DNA of 64,000 nt, taken from Promerops cafer. Lineage: Eukaryota > Chordata > Aves > Passeriformes > Nectariniidae. A program made the translations under genes and the position numbers. The DNA lies in assembly GCA_013398275.1 (NCBI GenBank), contig VZSE01002883.1, positions 1,383,249 to 1,447,248 of the forward strand, written 5' to 3'. Of this stretch, positions 39,301-53,510 are shown piece after piece. Under the pieces are notes generated by a model. The model ran no database searches, was not told where the DNA came from, and worked only from the letters and a program-made list of their open reading frames with translations. Numbering within the stretch: the first letter of the stretch is position 1; each line of letters starts with the position of its first letter.

Positions 39301-42300
39301 CCAGTCTATCCCAGGCCCCCAGCCGCTTGGGAAGGAGCACATCCCTGCAGGATTGCCAACTGGCCTTCCCACACCTGGCTTGAAGAGGAAGCACAAGAGG
39401 AATGGCAGCTCCAAAAGCCGCGCAACTCCAGTGCGACTCCCAGCACCGATTTTCACATTTCTTTATCAAAAATGCTCTCATCTTAATACTGCCAAGGAGA
39501 GAAAAGGGAACTGACTACCTTTTTAAACTAATGCTTTTAGGCTTATTCCTCCTTAGCAGGAACACGGGGAATTACTTGTGTATTTGCTATGGAAGGCACC
39601 TGTCTTACCTGCAGGCTGAAACTTGGACTTCACTGTGCACTTAGAGCAGGCACTCAGCATCCTAAAATATATATGCTGAAAATCACACGTCCTTCCTAAG
39701 TACAGAGAGTCCTGAATATAGAACTCCCAGAGAATTCACAGGTAATTCCCAATCAGTACGTGGAGCAAAAACTCCACCCTTGAACGTGTTTGAGGTTTTT
39801 CTGCCTGTGGGTTTTTCTTCCTATATTCTTCAATTAAAAAAAGAAAAAAAAATGAAGTCAAATCCTGTCCACAGCTTCTTATTTCTGTAGGTACCATTCA
39901 AAACCACAACTGTAAGAAGGATGTGACCCTGTAGACAGGGCACCATGAGCACAGAGCCTGAACATCACATCTAATAGAACCTGTGGGTACTGCACTTTTA
40001 AAGAACAGCCTGTTTCAGTGCCAGCCCTCTGAACCTACAGCACCAGAGAAACCCAGCCCTGAGCACTCCCAAACCTTGAACCTTCCTCTGCAGTCAGAAT
40101 TCAGGGAACTCTTCAACACTTTCATGTTTATTCATTTTACATACTGTATATATATTATAAAGAGTATTATGTGTTACTGTATGTTTTAGTCGCATATTAA
40201 CTGTGGTCAATACAGTCATCTTGCAGGTCCAGAGACACTGGGCATGATAACAGAATGCAAAATAAGACAGTTGTTAGTTTCAGCAAAATTTCCCACACTG
40301 AAGCTAGAAACATCTCTCCAGAATTCCTAGGGCAATGCTGAGAAAATTTTGTCTTTTAAGTTATAAAAAGTTTCATGGGCTCCTTACCAATGGGCACAAA
40401 AGCCTCTTCCACAAGTTTTCAATTATTCCTCAAAGGAGGGAGCACTGATACATGAACACAGTGAGCAGAGATGAACAGCTGATGTTTCTGTAACAGGAGT
40501 GTCCATGTGTTCTTTGCAGACAGAAGATAATTTCTCTGACATGAAAATGCAATTTGGCAGCCACATTTGAAAAAAGGTTGTAATTTAGAGGAGCTGCTGA
40601 CCTTACTAAAACACCAGAAGAATGATCTGGGAGAATGGGTTATGAGATTAATTGCCTAAGGAAGAATAAAGAAAACATAGTGAGATTTCAGTTCACTAGA
40701 AAAATGGTACCCAGAACACCTTTCAAAGTATCATTTTTAACAGGAGAGGTTTTACAATTCTTTTTATGATTTAAAAATTAACATTTAAAAGGGTATTTAT
40801 TATTGCTTGTTCTTTATCATGCAATTTAATTTCTAATCTGCTTGCAAACTCCCAGACTGATGAAGACCTGGATAAATGTGCTTCTCCATCCCAACCCTCA
40901 GTATCCCAATTCCCATCCATCAGAGCAGAGTGCTCTCTGACCTGCAGAGGCAGATCCCTGTCTCCCACACACTCCCCAGCAGAGCAGCAGCACTGCCGGG
41001 GAGCTACAGCTGCCCAGGGAGGGCATGTGGCACCAAAGGAAGGTTGTTCACTGTCCCTTGTATTTTTCTGCTTCTCAAAGTCCCGTTCATCTGCTGACAA
41101 AACAGCTACTAAAAGCTGTCAAATTCCCTCGGTGTGTTTCCAAAACACCTGTACAAATGCAGCGGCTGCCGATGAGCTGGCAAAGGCAGAGGGCACTGTC
41201 GCTGCTGAGTGACAAACACAATAGCCCCGGTTTATCCCAGACCCGCATGCAGCACTGGTCCCCTGCCCGAGGCATGGCCTGGAACGATCTCCAGCCCCGC
41301 CAGGCACACGGCCCTGTGCTCCAAGCAGGAGCCAAACTGCTCCTCGAGGAAGCAGCGACAATGGCCCAGGGGACAGGGGCTCATCAGTCAAGAGAAGACA
41401 CTTGGGGGTGACAGAAGGGCAGCAAAGGTGATAGCCTGTCACCTAAAAAAAAAGAGGTGGGAAAGCATTAACTGAGGACAAAAAAGCACTTAAAAAAAAA
41501 AAGTAAGGTATGTTTATCAATATAAAGCTACTAAGTGAACAAAATTCAGTAAAGCCTAGAAAGTACAACCTAGTTCAATTTATTTACTTATAAATTAATC
41601 CATTTTTTTATTTTCATCCCACCTCTACCAATACAGTCCCACGACAAATTAGCTTGTAAAACACAGCAAAGGGCAGTTTCAAAATAAGCAAAGGAGTGAA
41701 ATCCAAGTTTCAAATCATCATGCACTTAAAACAGTAGAGCACCAAAGCAGATCTGTCTGAAGCTATTCCCTGAAGATTACAAATGAATAGGAAACAAATG
41801 CCATGGTATGAGGAATCCAGGATTCAAACGGACAATAAATAAATGTTGCTAATGATGTCATAACTAGAAGACTGGTTTCAAAGCTCAAAACATCTCTGCT
41901 TGGTACAAAAATGTACCTATAGTTTGGAAGAAACAAAAGCTGCAAATGCTGTCCATGCTGGAAGACAGCTATTTCCTAGGAAAATTTTAAGGCAGATCTG
42001 TGAAGCACACATTCATATTAAATGCATCCCTTTTTCACTTTTTTAGCATCTTTTAATTTTCTTTCCCAGTTTTTTCTCTTACAGCTGCTATTATACTTTT
42101 ACCACAAAAAAACCCCAATTCTTCTTTCCGTATTGTCAAAGTCGTCATGAAGACTTGCACCATTTTATAACAACAAAAAAGCAGCATTTGAAATCAAAGG
42201 ACATGGAAAAACCAATGTTCCAGCAGCTTGATGCTGAACAAACAAGGCAGCCTCTTTCTTCAGTGCTCTTCATGAATATTGAAGACTGCAGCTAATCAAA

Positions 42301-42995
42301 TGACAGCACAGACAACTGCATCAGCCAGCAGCGTCCTCACACTCCTCACCAGGAGCAAGGGGAGAGCCTGGGCTCCTCTCTGATGCCATCTCAGCCAAGG
42401 ACTGATCCTGTGTTTGTGCTGTAGCCCGTGCTAATCACACAGGGGAAGCTGTCCCTGCCACGGGCCAATACCCCTTTGTTTCACCAGTGACAATCGCTTC
42501 CCATGCGGGTTCCATCCCTCCCTTTGTGACAAGGGTGACTGTGTCTCTCAGTGACAGAAATCCAGAGTGACTCCAGATACCCAAGCACATAAGGCAGATT
42601 CTCAGCCCCTGGGATGGCCTGCAAAGCCTTCCATATTTAATAACAAGCAAAAGGATGAGGGAAGAGCAAGGGACTCCTGTGAAGAGCTCGTCACAATAAA
42701 GAAATAAATGAAGAACAATCCACCTTGCATCACTAAATCATCAGCAGCAGAACAGAGTGCCCAGTTTGGGGGCCCAGGCTTCAAGATATGAACTCACAGG
42801 AGAGAGTCTACAAAGCAGTAAGATGGGTCAGAGGACAAGAAAACCAGAGGTAGGAGGAAACACTAAGACATTCAAAGACACAGTTTGTGTTAGAGCTCAA
42901 GGAGAAAAAAAAATGACAGTTCATGGACATTGAGGTACACCAGAAATAGCTCACTGTGACAAAATAAAATCCAAAAGTTAACTACAAAATGTGCC

Positions 42996-43115
42996 AGTTA
43001 AACATTGGAAACAAACCAGTCAGTAAGAATATATAGCACTGGAGTAAGCTGCCTAGGAAATGCAGTGAAATTTCCAGCAACTAAGAGATTAGACAAGCAG
43101 CTGTCAAGAATATTG
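42996..43115 (+). mobile_element. probable CR1 relic
   Basis: The plus strand reads GCACTGGAGTAAGCTGCC and TAGGAAATGCAGTG, then TTAGACAAGCAGCTGTCAAG. This resembles, in order, the CR1 phrases for a single element leading to its 3' end. It is heavily diverged and no terminal repeat is visible. Confidence 0.5.
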
Positions 43116-44760
43116 TGAATTGTCACACCCTAAGACAGACAAAGGGATTAACTCAAGCTCTCTCTCCATTGTTTTTTTTTTTGTTCCGTATTCTTCCAGG
43201 AACAAAGAAAGAGCCAGGAAGAGCCACAAAAGTAAAAGTAAATAAATAACCATCCTAGTACAAGTCCATTGTTCCAGTAAAACACAAGACTGGACAGAGG
43301 TCTACAGCTTTAATATCCCCTAATGGCTGTAAAAGTAAGATGATTTTGGACTTAAGAGTTGTGACCCTAAAGATTCCAGCAGTGCACAAAACAAATCAGT
43401 GAAAATTTTTCAAATAAAATAATTAAAGAAAAACACACTCCAATACCAGTTATTTCATTAAATAAAACCACAACAATAAAAGTCTTTCTAGCATCTACTC
43501 TCACAATACAGCACATTCCAGTTAGAGGATAGAGATGTGTAAGTGATAAAAGCTTTGCAATTTTTCAAAAGTGAAGTACTGTTCTTAAAGGAAAATAATT
43601 ATAGGACTAAATAATAGAAAACTTCTGCCTGAAAGTCAGGGGTAGAGGACTGCAGAGTAGGTATTATAAGAAACTATTAACCACTGCAACATTTTGGGTA
43701 GTGATCCTCAAGAAATCATACTGTAATAAATCTCTGCTAGTAATACAGGAAAACTCTTATCAGCTGCAGAGTAAGGAAAAATACTGCAAGGAAAAGAACA
43801 TGATGGGGGCAGGATGGTGTCAATTTTTCCCATCACATATGATCAGGACATTTAAAATGAAGGGGTGGAAATGGTATTAGAGCCACTGGGTTCCAGTGGT
43901 GAGAGCATGGACACTCACATGACAAAGTGACCAAAGAGTCCCCAAGACAGGAACCTTCCACCTGGGGTCGCAGCCAAACTGAGACACTCTGTAGGTGCAC
44001 CCTTCTGTGCACCCTCAGAATGCACTCTGAGCACCAACAGCTCTGATATCAACACCACCAGTCAGCTCTTGGCCAGGTTAAAAGCACAAGACTTTGCTCC
44101 CTTATTTCATATTCCACTATGACATTCTCAACTGCCCAAGCACACAATGTTGTTATATCCTGCTGGGTTTACTGATCTTCCCATCCGGTGTCTGTTCAAG
44201 TTCCTCTGGGAGATTTCATCCAAAATAAATGCTCTCTCCTAAACAAAGTTAGGAAAAACATTTGTTCCTTATCTGAGCCCTCAGTAACTTGCCTGCTTTG
44301 GAGGAAACAAGGATACAGCAAAAAAGACACCCAACTGACAAGACTGACCTTTTGGCAACTGTATGGCAAGAGACCAAAAAATCAAAGCCTGGTTTTCAAA
44401 CCTGGGGAGTTATGCCTCACACAGTCTGGTGGTCAGGAATGGCTTCTGTTCACAAGCAGCAGACTGATGTCTGTCCTTCCCAGAGCTGGAAGGATACAGT
44501 GAAGGTTACTTTCCGTGTGGCACATGCAAAATGCTCCTATGCAAAACCTGCACAACTACAAAATCTGCAAGAAAGAGATACCCAAGTCAAACCAAGCTAC
44601 CACTTACTATTTTGCAGAAAATTATAAAATGATCAAGCAATGTGGATTTCTTTTTAACAACTAAGAAACAACGATCTCATTAAAGCCACAGGCCTTTACC
44701 CTAAAGCATGAAAACTCAGCAGGAATTTCCCACTGAAATCCCTAGAAAAAAATATATTTA

Positions 44761-44873
44761 CCACACCTAAAAAACCAAACCAAACCAAACCACCAACCAA
44801 ACAGAAAAAAATCCCCAAAAACAACCCACCAAAAAACAAAAACACAAAACCAAACAAAAAAACCCACCCCACC
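44761..44873. repeat. A/C-only simple repeat (AAACC-like)
   Basis: The plus strand is almost entirely A and C, with AAACC and AAAAAACC units, for example AAACCAAACCAAACC. Only a few G or T bases occur in about 113 bp. It is low complexity with no gene. Confidence 0.85.
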
Positions 44874-47800
44874 TTAATCTCATATTCAAAAATCCATTTG
44901 AATAAGTTTTGTTAGAACACCACAAAAATAACCAATCTGCAGCTAAAAACTTAACACAGGAATTTCCAGTCCAGACAGTTGATTTGTCAGACGCATGTGT
45001 TATTTGAAACAAGATGGGAGTAACTGCCTAACAAAACCCATCTCAACCACAGGCGTGCTCATCTGAGCCATCTATAACAATGGAAAAACCAACATTCCCC
45101 TTGAGGATTAAAAAAAATCCCCAGCAACCAAGTCTCAAACTGCCTGAGCTTACAGCTAACGAAAAATAATACAAATGAGGCTGCCCTGTGTATTAAATTT
45201 TTGTTCTTTGTTGCTATTAATAGGCAAGTGTGATGAATGTAAGATGATATTCAGATCATTTCTAGCCTTCTACCAGCATGTTCTTCCCTTCCTTCCCCAC
45301 AGCTTTTTGTCTTCCCAACCGAGGCCCCATTTCAGGGAGCTCTGACTGCAACGTCAGATGCAGGAGCTGCAGGAAGGGCAGGACAGTTCCTACACTGCCT
45401 CAAGACACTCGTGCTGCTCTTGGGTCTTCCTCCAAAGAGCCTGGCATGCCACCAACACCAGCAATAGCTTGACCAGAGATTAAAAAGGCCACCTCTTTCT
45501 TATATGCATATATGAAACAAGGTACTTGAGGAGCTGCAGGAGCTGCAGTTACTTTGCACAACACTTTCTCTAGCAGCTGCCCCCATCACGCGCTGGGAAC
45601 AGCCTGTTCCCTTCACCCCTGACACCTTGTTTGGTGCAGAGAGCTCATCATGAATTTAATTCTCCTGAAGAGCTGGAAGGCACTGGTTTTGTACATTCCC
45701 ATACTCTTTAATTATGTAATTGTACCACGATAGCTTAGTTCCACAAGCTCTTCCCTGTGTCAAGCTCACATCTTCCAGTACCAGTGAACCTGCACACAGG
45801 CTCAGGATTCCAGCAGCATAAATAACTGCAGTGGCACTCTGTGACACTTCACAGTGGTGCTACTTGTCATTTACCAGGCCTGTGGGTGAAGAGATCAGAA
45901 TTGGGGAACTACAAATCAGAGCTGGCTGTCCCACATGCTGAATGCTTTTTGTGACCACTGCCACACAAAGTCATTATCTTTTGACATCCACATGAATGCA
46001 AGAACGAGTTACAAAGAGGAGCAACACGTGGCCTTCAGGACAGAGGCAGACACAATAGCTCAACCCTGGATTGGGTGATTATCAAAGCATGACTTTAGGT
46101 CAAGGAAGTTGTTTGAGGGACAGACAACAAAGGAGCTGACTGCCAAAAATTTATGGGCGACAAAGATGTGAAAGGTTATTCTCAGCTGTGTATTTCACGA
46201 TAAAACTCCATCAGTGGCATACCCTGCCAATAGCTCAGAATTTACTGCAGAAAATGCTGGTGGGTACCTCCTGCCATTGCCCAGGGGCTCCAAATCCTGC
46301 ACAAAAGCCATGGATGATGCTGATGAATGGCACACTCTTGGAAAAGGCCTGGAAATCCTCAACGGTAGAGATGGCCAAGAAAGTATTCTGAAAGTTTAGT
46401 AAAGGATACACATTCAAGTCCTAGCAGTTTTGTAACAATAGATTTGCTTGGGGAAACAAAATGTCCAGGAAATAATGGCAGCTACAAGTGACAACTCCTC
46501 CCTCCCCCCCTCAAATGTGAAACTTTGCTTCCCTTGATTCTTATCCTTCAGCCCTTGTCTTTCCTTCTCAACTTTCCACCAGGACACCAACAGCTCTGAA
46601 CCAACAACTAGCAATGAGAAATCAGAAAAGTAAGGCATACCAATGGAAAAGGCTTGTCCTCCCAGCTCTAATGGCTCTGGCATACACAAACGTTTAAGAT
46701 AAGAAATTCCTGATTCATTACCCAGTCAGGCAGTAGGATTTACATAAGCTCCCACCCCAGTGCTTTCTGTCCCTGATGCTGGTGCTTTATAGTTCCACCA
46801 ACATGAACTTGAGTGTGTAAAAACTTTCCTTTGCAAAGCGAAAACAAGCAGCTTCTCTGGTTCCTTTTGGGAAGAAAACTAAGTGTAACAGTTCAATATC
46901 AAAACACCTCTCCAGGTGATACTGGAATGTGTCCAGTATCTTGTACAACAGCACAATAATTAGTATTCAAAATTTCCCTAGACCATTTTGAAACAGGAAT
47001 TAAATTTCAATTCCATCTTATTGCTTTGTCAGAGAAAACAGTTGCAAATGGAGCTTACAGAAACAAAAGCTATTTAAAAAAAATCACTCCTCTGACTAGG
47101 GAAGCAAAAGAGATGCACAAACCCACAGAAATGATGTGTTTTCTTCTGATCAGCTACACTGACCTTTCTCAGAGGGATGGGAAAGGACACATTACAGGTA
47201 AATTCTATTTGATTTATGTAAATACAAGCAGAACAATCAGCTAGTGCTAAAACAGAAAAAGCATCAAAGAGCTTAAGGGAAACACTGGGATCACAGAACT
47301 GAAAGGAGGTGAAGAATAAACAAGCCAGGATCTGAAACTCAAAGGGCAGAGTACCCGAAACTGTGGCCAAGTCTGGGGAAGAGCTTCCCTCCTTACCACT
47401 GGAGCTCTCCTCCACCCTCACTGCCATTCCCAGAGCACTTTGTACAGCAGGGCACAAAGGTTACAGATGGCTGAGCACAGTTTGGAAGCAGCCAAAGGCA
47501 GGCAGCCCCTCCAATCTCAGCTCTGTGTGCAAGGATGATCTGTGCAGTGCCGATTTGCACTCCCTGTGCTACATTATTTGTTTTACAGTATCACTGCAGC
47601 CATTTGTTTGGGTTTGTTTAAGCCCAGTAGCCAACAGGAACAGGCCTACAGGAGAGTACTCTGTGTGTATATCCTTCTCTCTGTCCTTTTCTCCATCTCC
47701 ACTATCAATTATCAGTGCATGGACCAATTTGCACTGAGCTCAAGAAAAGAGAGATTCCAAAATATGTAGTACCTCTCTATTGTTAAAAATACTCAGTTCT

Positions 47801-48394
47801 TAGAAGAGAGATGTTTAATTCCTCTCCCACAAGCAATGTCCTATTAAAGTAAGGATATGGGAAGAAAAAAACTATCAGACACCAAAGAAGCCACATAAGT
47901 GAACCAGAAAAAAACAGCCTTCAAAATAAAATTCTACTGCTTGAAGCAGTGCTTACTCTTGAACATAATTTATAATTATATTTACTCTCTCACCTAACAC
48001 TCTGATGTTACAGTCTAGTGAGCCAAATTTAGCAGAAACCATTGTAGAAAATAGATCTGCAGGCAACTAAATAAACTACAGCATTTAGACAGGGAAATCA
48101 ACCTTCCTTTTGTATAAGAAAGTCAAGTTCCACAAATCTACAGGATTTCACACAAGGCCCTCCCTTACACCAATGGGCTGTACTTGACAAAGCCTGCTTT
48201 CATTTCCAAGAGACATTTAACAAGATTCTTCAAAAAAGGCCTTTAAAGAAATTAAGCTGCCATGGCAACAACAGACCTTGCATGGACAGGTTACCTGGTG
48301 AAGAGACAGGAAACAAAGAGCAAACCAAGTGGTCATCTCTGACCACACAGGAAGGTCCCCAGGGGAGTCCAAGGAACACAGGGCTTGGAGCAGG

Positions 48395-48466
48395 TGTCCC
48401 CGAGGGGGTGGAACAAGATGATCTGTAAGGTCCCTTCCAACCCAAACAACCCCATGATACTGTGAG
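48395..48466 (+). mobile_element. CR1 LINE 3' end
   Basis: The plus strand reads GATGATCTGTAAGGTCCCTT, then CCAACCCAAACAACCCCATGA, the conserved CR1 3' terminus. Only about 70 bp is recognisable, indicating a strongly 5'-truncated copy. Confidence 0.8.
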
Positions 48467-51400
48467 TGTGAGCTGGAGGCCAGACTGGGACACTCTTTTA
48501 TCTAGAAAAGAATGGCAACATTGTGCTGACGGCACCAGGCTACTCTGGTAGGGCAGGACCAGCCCCAAGGAAGGGAAGAACAAACACAGGCTGCAGACAG
48601 CAGAGCTGGCAGGGGGCATTCAGGGAAGGCAAGAGTTACCCACAGAATCCCAACTTTACACAGAGCAATGGGCTCCCTGCTGAATGTCCACACCCAGCAC
48701 AGGCAGGCACAGCTGAGTCAGCCTGAACCTCCCACCTGAAGGATCCCCATCTCCAGGACCGTTTTTCTCCAAAAGTATTCCTGCCACTGACCTTGCATCA
48801 CCTCTATCAACTCCTGACTGACAGCCTGGCTTGATTCACCCACTGAGCAGAAAAACCTCCCTCCCAAGCAGAGGAGTTTGCCAGGTAGGGAACTCAACTC
48901 CAGGGAAGGTCACAAAGGGAAGGGAGAGCTGTACAGCTGTGGACACAGATTCCTCTCAGCTGAGGCAGGCTGGCAGAGCAGCTCAACCATCTTGTGCAAT
49001 CCCACTGGCAGCAACCAGCTCATGTGGTCTTAACGAACAGATCTAGAAATTAACAATGCAAAACTGGCACACTGAGCATGCACTTAAGGTGGAATTCATT
49101 ACCCATTCGCAAATGAAGTTTCATTTTCCACTTATAAACACAAACATGTTGGTATCTTCCGGGTCCTCAGGGATTATAACCCTAAAAGGAGAGAGAGAAA
49201 CCCTCATGTGGGGGAGAGCAAACAGATACTCAGCTTGTTATTTGATTTTGGTTTCAAAAACCACCTCCATATGGTATGCTTTAGTATGTAAAAATGTATC
49301 CAAGATTAATTGTTTTGATTTTTATTATTTTATTGTAGAAAACTAGTTGACATTTAGAAACATCTTTGACATAGGATAATCCCTAAGTAATTCTACAAAG
49401 AAATACCTTTTTCCTATGAGCGGAACAATCTGTCAATGCTGTTTTCATTCAGCTAACTTGCCAATATAATATAAGCCTGCTATTTGTAGAGTTACAGAAT
49501 ATAAACTCACTAAATTTATTTATACAATAAATAACATTGCTGCTGCTGAAACCTTGCACAGCAAGGAACACAGTTGGCTGGATGTTCCCTCATGCTGCTT
49601 TCTAGTAAAACATTACTTTTGGGAACCACCTGAAACAACCTGCCCTTCAACTGAAGGGGGACAGGCTTAAGAATTCTACCTCCTGCTCCTAATTCTGAAA
49701 TAAAGGATTAATAACTGTGTGACTGGAGCTCACAATACACTCCCACATCAAGCTCTCATGTCTAATAATGCTGACAACTGTGGCTGAGAGCCTGTCCCAC
49801 CACACCATGTGCAGCCTTTTTGTGTCTTTTAAGACCCAATTCCCCTCTGGGCAGGATGAGCAGCAGCTGGGGTGCTGGTGGCTTTGGCCAGCCAGTGCTC
49901 CCAGCTCTGGGCACAGAGAGCAGCACCCACCAAAGTCAGGGGCCCCAAGGCATGAAAAACCTTGTATCTGCACCACTTTTACTTCATATGGAATTACCTG
50001 CATTTATAAATAGGCATTTTCTCCCCAGATACTCCAAAATTAAGGCAGAGTTACCGAATTTACCAAGTTCATGTCATACCTACAGTTCAGAACAGGACAC
50101 AGGTGACACTGTTTGGGCCCTGACAGATCTCTTGTCGGAGGCATCCTGCTATCTCAAGCACACTGTTATTATTAAAAAGCATTTTCCGAACTAGAAAATG
50201 CCTGCAGGGATGCAAACAAGGAAATGTGGCAGGAGCACAGTTCCTTCGAACCACAGGGAGAGCACTCGAGTTCCTGGGTATTCTCTCACAGTGACACACG
50301 AGCTGCCAAGTGCTGCAACCATTGCCTACAGTCAGACTTCCAAGAGGACATGTCAGAAATTAAATTAACAAGTCACTACAAAAACACAACTAAGGACAAG
50401 ATTCCCTCTGCAGTTCTTTCCCTTCAGCTCTCACAGCAAGCTGAAGGTGAGGTCTGCCTTTAAAAAAAAAAAATCAAGGTGCACCTTCACAAAACAACAC
50501 TTATTTTTGAAAGTGTATTTTCAGACAGAAAAGTTGCAAGAGGTCATAGTAACACTCTCTAAACCACATATTTTCTAAGGGAACATAGAAATATGTTTCT
50601 GTGTTCTGATCACATATTGAACACCCAAACCAACAAAACTATATCGGCATGAAAAAGCAAAATACCTCATATCCCTGGATGCCCTGGGTAGAAACAACAA
50701 AACAATTATCTGCTCATGAACTCAAACTTTGTAAGATTTCCCTTTCTTCTCCAAGAACCAAAACCAACTCTACTCCTTTCTGGTTTTAGCCAAATGAGCA
50801 GACACAGTGGCACTGCAAGCGAGAGATGACAATTTGCAATCGGAGTTTCAGAGCTCCACTGAAAAATGAGTGACTACAAGTAAATCCCCAAAACTTTAAA
50901 GAAAGCAGGAAGTATCTTGCAGACATGGGCTGGCATTTTAAGTCCTGAAGTCAATACAGCAGATTTAGATAAGGCACTTCCTTATCTTGGCACCAGATTC
51001 AGCTTCATCTTCTGGGTTTGACTCCAAGCACCAGAAGCCAGAGCCTCACCCCAAAGCTCCAAGGTGCAGCGCGGGCAGATCCCAGAGAGGCCGATCACCC
51101 ATTCAGCAGTGCTGCATCTGAATTCTGGCTTTAACATTCCTGCAGCAACTTCAGGAGAGTTTGCCTCTTTCAGTATGTCTTGTGGTAACTACAAATCTGG
51201 TACTCTGGAATTCTCAGCAGGGTGTGAGAGGCTTTTGTGCATGTTACCAGAAAACAAACCACAATATTACCATAAGGGCGTGTTCTCATCCCAGTAAAAG
51301 GACTCTACTTAGAAAGTCATCACAATTCAGCATTTCTCTCACAGCATCCTTACACTTCTATGGGCTCACTTGCCCACTAAATGTTATTTAAATTACCAGT

Positions 51401-52199
51401 ACTTAGCCTACTTGTACCAGAGCATGTCTTTACAACCAAGGGAAAGAAAAGAGAGATTCCACAGTCACCAGCACAAACTCGAGGTACATTTTGTTCTTTC
51501 AAATGAAAAAATATTCACTTGTTGAGTTTCTGACCACCCCAAGGAATAAATTTTGTCAATGCATCCAAATATGAGCTATAATATTGTTCACAAACCTTCT
51601 CAATTCTCAAAAGGTGCACTGCAGTTGCAGAAGTCACATACAAGTCTGCACAACGTGAAGGGCAGGCTATGGACAGGAGCTGACAAGCTCAGAGACCCCA
51701 ATCACACGGCTCCAGTAGCAGGGTTTCAGCTGCCCTCACAACTTTGGACCATAGCATGCTGGGTGGGGACATTTGGCCAGAAATGCTGTCCCTCAGTGAA
51801 CTAGCCAACTCCAGCATTTTGTAAAATGTTAGAAGTATCAGAGGCTGTGGACTGCAGTCCTCTGGACACAGGGGCTCTAGATGGATAAAGTGCTCTGAAC
51901 CTCCAGAACTGGCACTAATTGTTCACTCAGCATCAGAAAAGCTTCGTTCCTACTACCCACTCTCACTGATGTAAATCCACATGTCCATCAGCAGCAGCAA
52001 CATAGAATTTCAACTGCACACTCTCTATGGAGCAGCCAGTAAAAATTACATCCTCTCAGCCCCCCTGCTCCCGCTCACAAGGAAATCCTGCTGCCTCACG
52101 GGTTAGCATGTCATTTCAAAACCCTCTGCACCCCTACGTGTGTTTTCTCAGGCTTTCCAACAATAAGTCATCACAGTTGAGTCAGAAGAAAAAAAAAAT

Positions 52200-52279
52200 G
52201 AAGGAAAGAAGGAAAGAAGGAAAGAAGGAAAGAAGGAAAGAAGGAAAGAAGGAAAGAAGGAAAGAAGGAAAGAAGGAAA
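52200..52279. repeat. AAAGAAGG octamer microsatellite
   Basis: About ten uninterrupted 8-bp AAAGAAGG units follow a short A run. The Lys/Glu/Arg-rich open frame through it is a by-product of the repeat. The array lies just 4 bases left of a 118-bp duplication and N joint. Confidence 0.95.
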
Positions 52280-52282
52280 AAA

Positions 52283-52519
52283 CTGGCTTCTAATTCTGTA
52301 ATAGGAAGAACATCTTCACATGGTCAGAACACCTTCTGACAGACAACCTGCACACTGCCTTATGGCCCAGTGATTTCATCATGGGTGGATGGGTTATACT
52401 NCTGGCTTCTAATTCTGTAATAGGAAGAACATCTTCACATGGTCAGAACACCTTCTGACAGACAACCTGCACACTGCCTTATGGCCCAGTGATTTCATCA
52501 TGGGTGGATGGGTTATACT
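52283..52519. repeat. 118-bp direct duplication around single N
   Basis: Positions 52283-52400 (CTGGCTTCTAATTCTG to GGGTTATACT) are repeated at 52402-52519 with one N at 52401 between them, and no difference is visible. As at 33044, this looks like two overlapping contig ends joined without merging. The adjacent octamer array is a likely cause of the assembly break. Confidence 0.9.
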
Positions 52520-53510
52520 GTACAAACACTCATCAAATAACCTTGCTATAGCACTAGGGAAGACCAAACTGCTTTGGATCCAAAGAATCTGCATTGATCC
52601 TTCTCTCACACCACTCCTTTTTCACTAGTGTAATAACATGGAAAAGTTACTGAACCCAGACATTAATGTCATCCATCCCACCAAACACAGCACACAGTTC
52701 AAGAACAGTTGCATTCGTGGTGTGACCTGGAGAAGGTTTTCCATTCTTCAACAACCTCAACAACAGATGCTATCACTAGAGTAACTCTGCACAGCTACAA
52801 AATTGTGTGAAATGCAACTGAAATAATCAATACTTACAAAACAGCTCAATTCAGTTTAATTAAACTCACAGTCTTCCTAGAAACTAAGTTTTTTGGCACT
52901 GGTATTGGCAGTCATGTCCCTTTAAGTTGCTCCATGGATACTACAACTATTTTCTTTCTCCCAAGTCACGCTTCCTCCCAACCACTGCTCACACTCCCTG
53001 TTCCATCCCAGGAACACAGGGAAAGCAGAGTGTGGCTGTCCACCACTTCCCAGGATGGGCCAGGTACCGAGTGACCGGCACCCACCACCGAAGCCTTCCA
53101 GTACTCCAAGCACAACCCTTGCTATGTTTGAGCCCAACAGCGCAGGACCCCAACCTGATTTTGTGCCTCTCCCCCACTCCCAGCACTGGCCATAGGGCAC
53201 TGGCTGCACTTGGCTGCTCCCGGAGCCATGGACCCCTGGATCCCGGCTCCGGTCCCGCCACCCCGGGGGCTCAGCGTGCTGCTTCTCCCATTTAACGCCC
53301 GGGGCAGCCCCACGATTGCGTGACACGGTTCCGTTCCCGGGGCCAGCCAAGGGGCGGCCGCTCGCCCCGGTGCCACCGCACTGGAAACTCGGGGATGAGC
53401 AACAGGAGCGGCGGGCGAGGGTCCCCGGCCCCGGGGCTGCACCCCGGCCTGGCCCCCCTGGATTCCGGCCAGGCGCTCGGGCGGGCCGGGCGCTCCCGTG
53501 GGCCGGGTCC

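Larger units (their letters stand above)
16219..53300 (-). other. STAG1: STAG1 first intron (long, non-coding)
   Basis: About 37 kb lies between the start-codon exon and the CpG island. It is mostly unique AT-rich sequence. Recognisable content is an LTR at 32.27-32.84 kb, CR1 tails near 43.0 and 48.4 kb, simple repeats near 44.8 and 52.2 kb, two single-N assembly joints (33044 and 52401) and the strand-asymmetric block at about 25-26.4 kb. No open frame here resembles a known protein, and I found no other STAG1 exon. Alternative untranslated exons cannot be excluded by eye. Confidence 0.75.

Noticed and set aside
52027..52293. Frame ending in a long Lys/Glu/Arg-rich repeat
   Set aside because: This is translation of the AAAGAAGG microsatellite, not a coding sequence.
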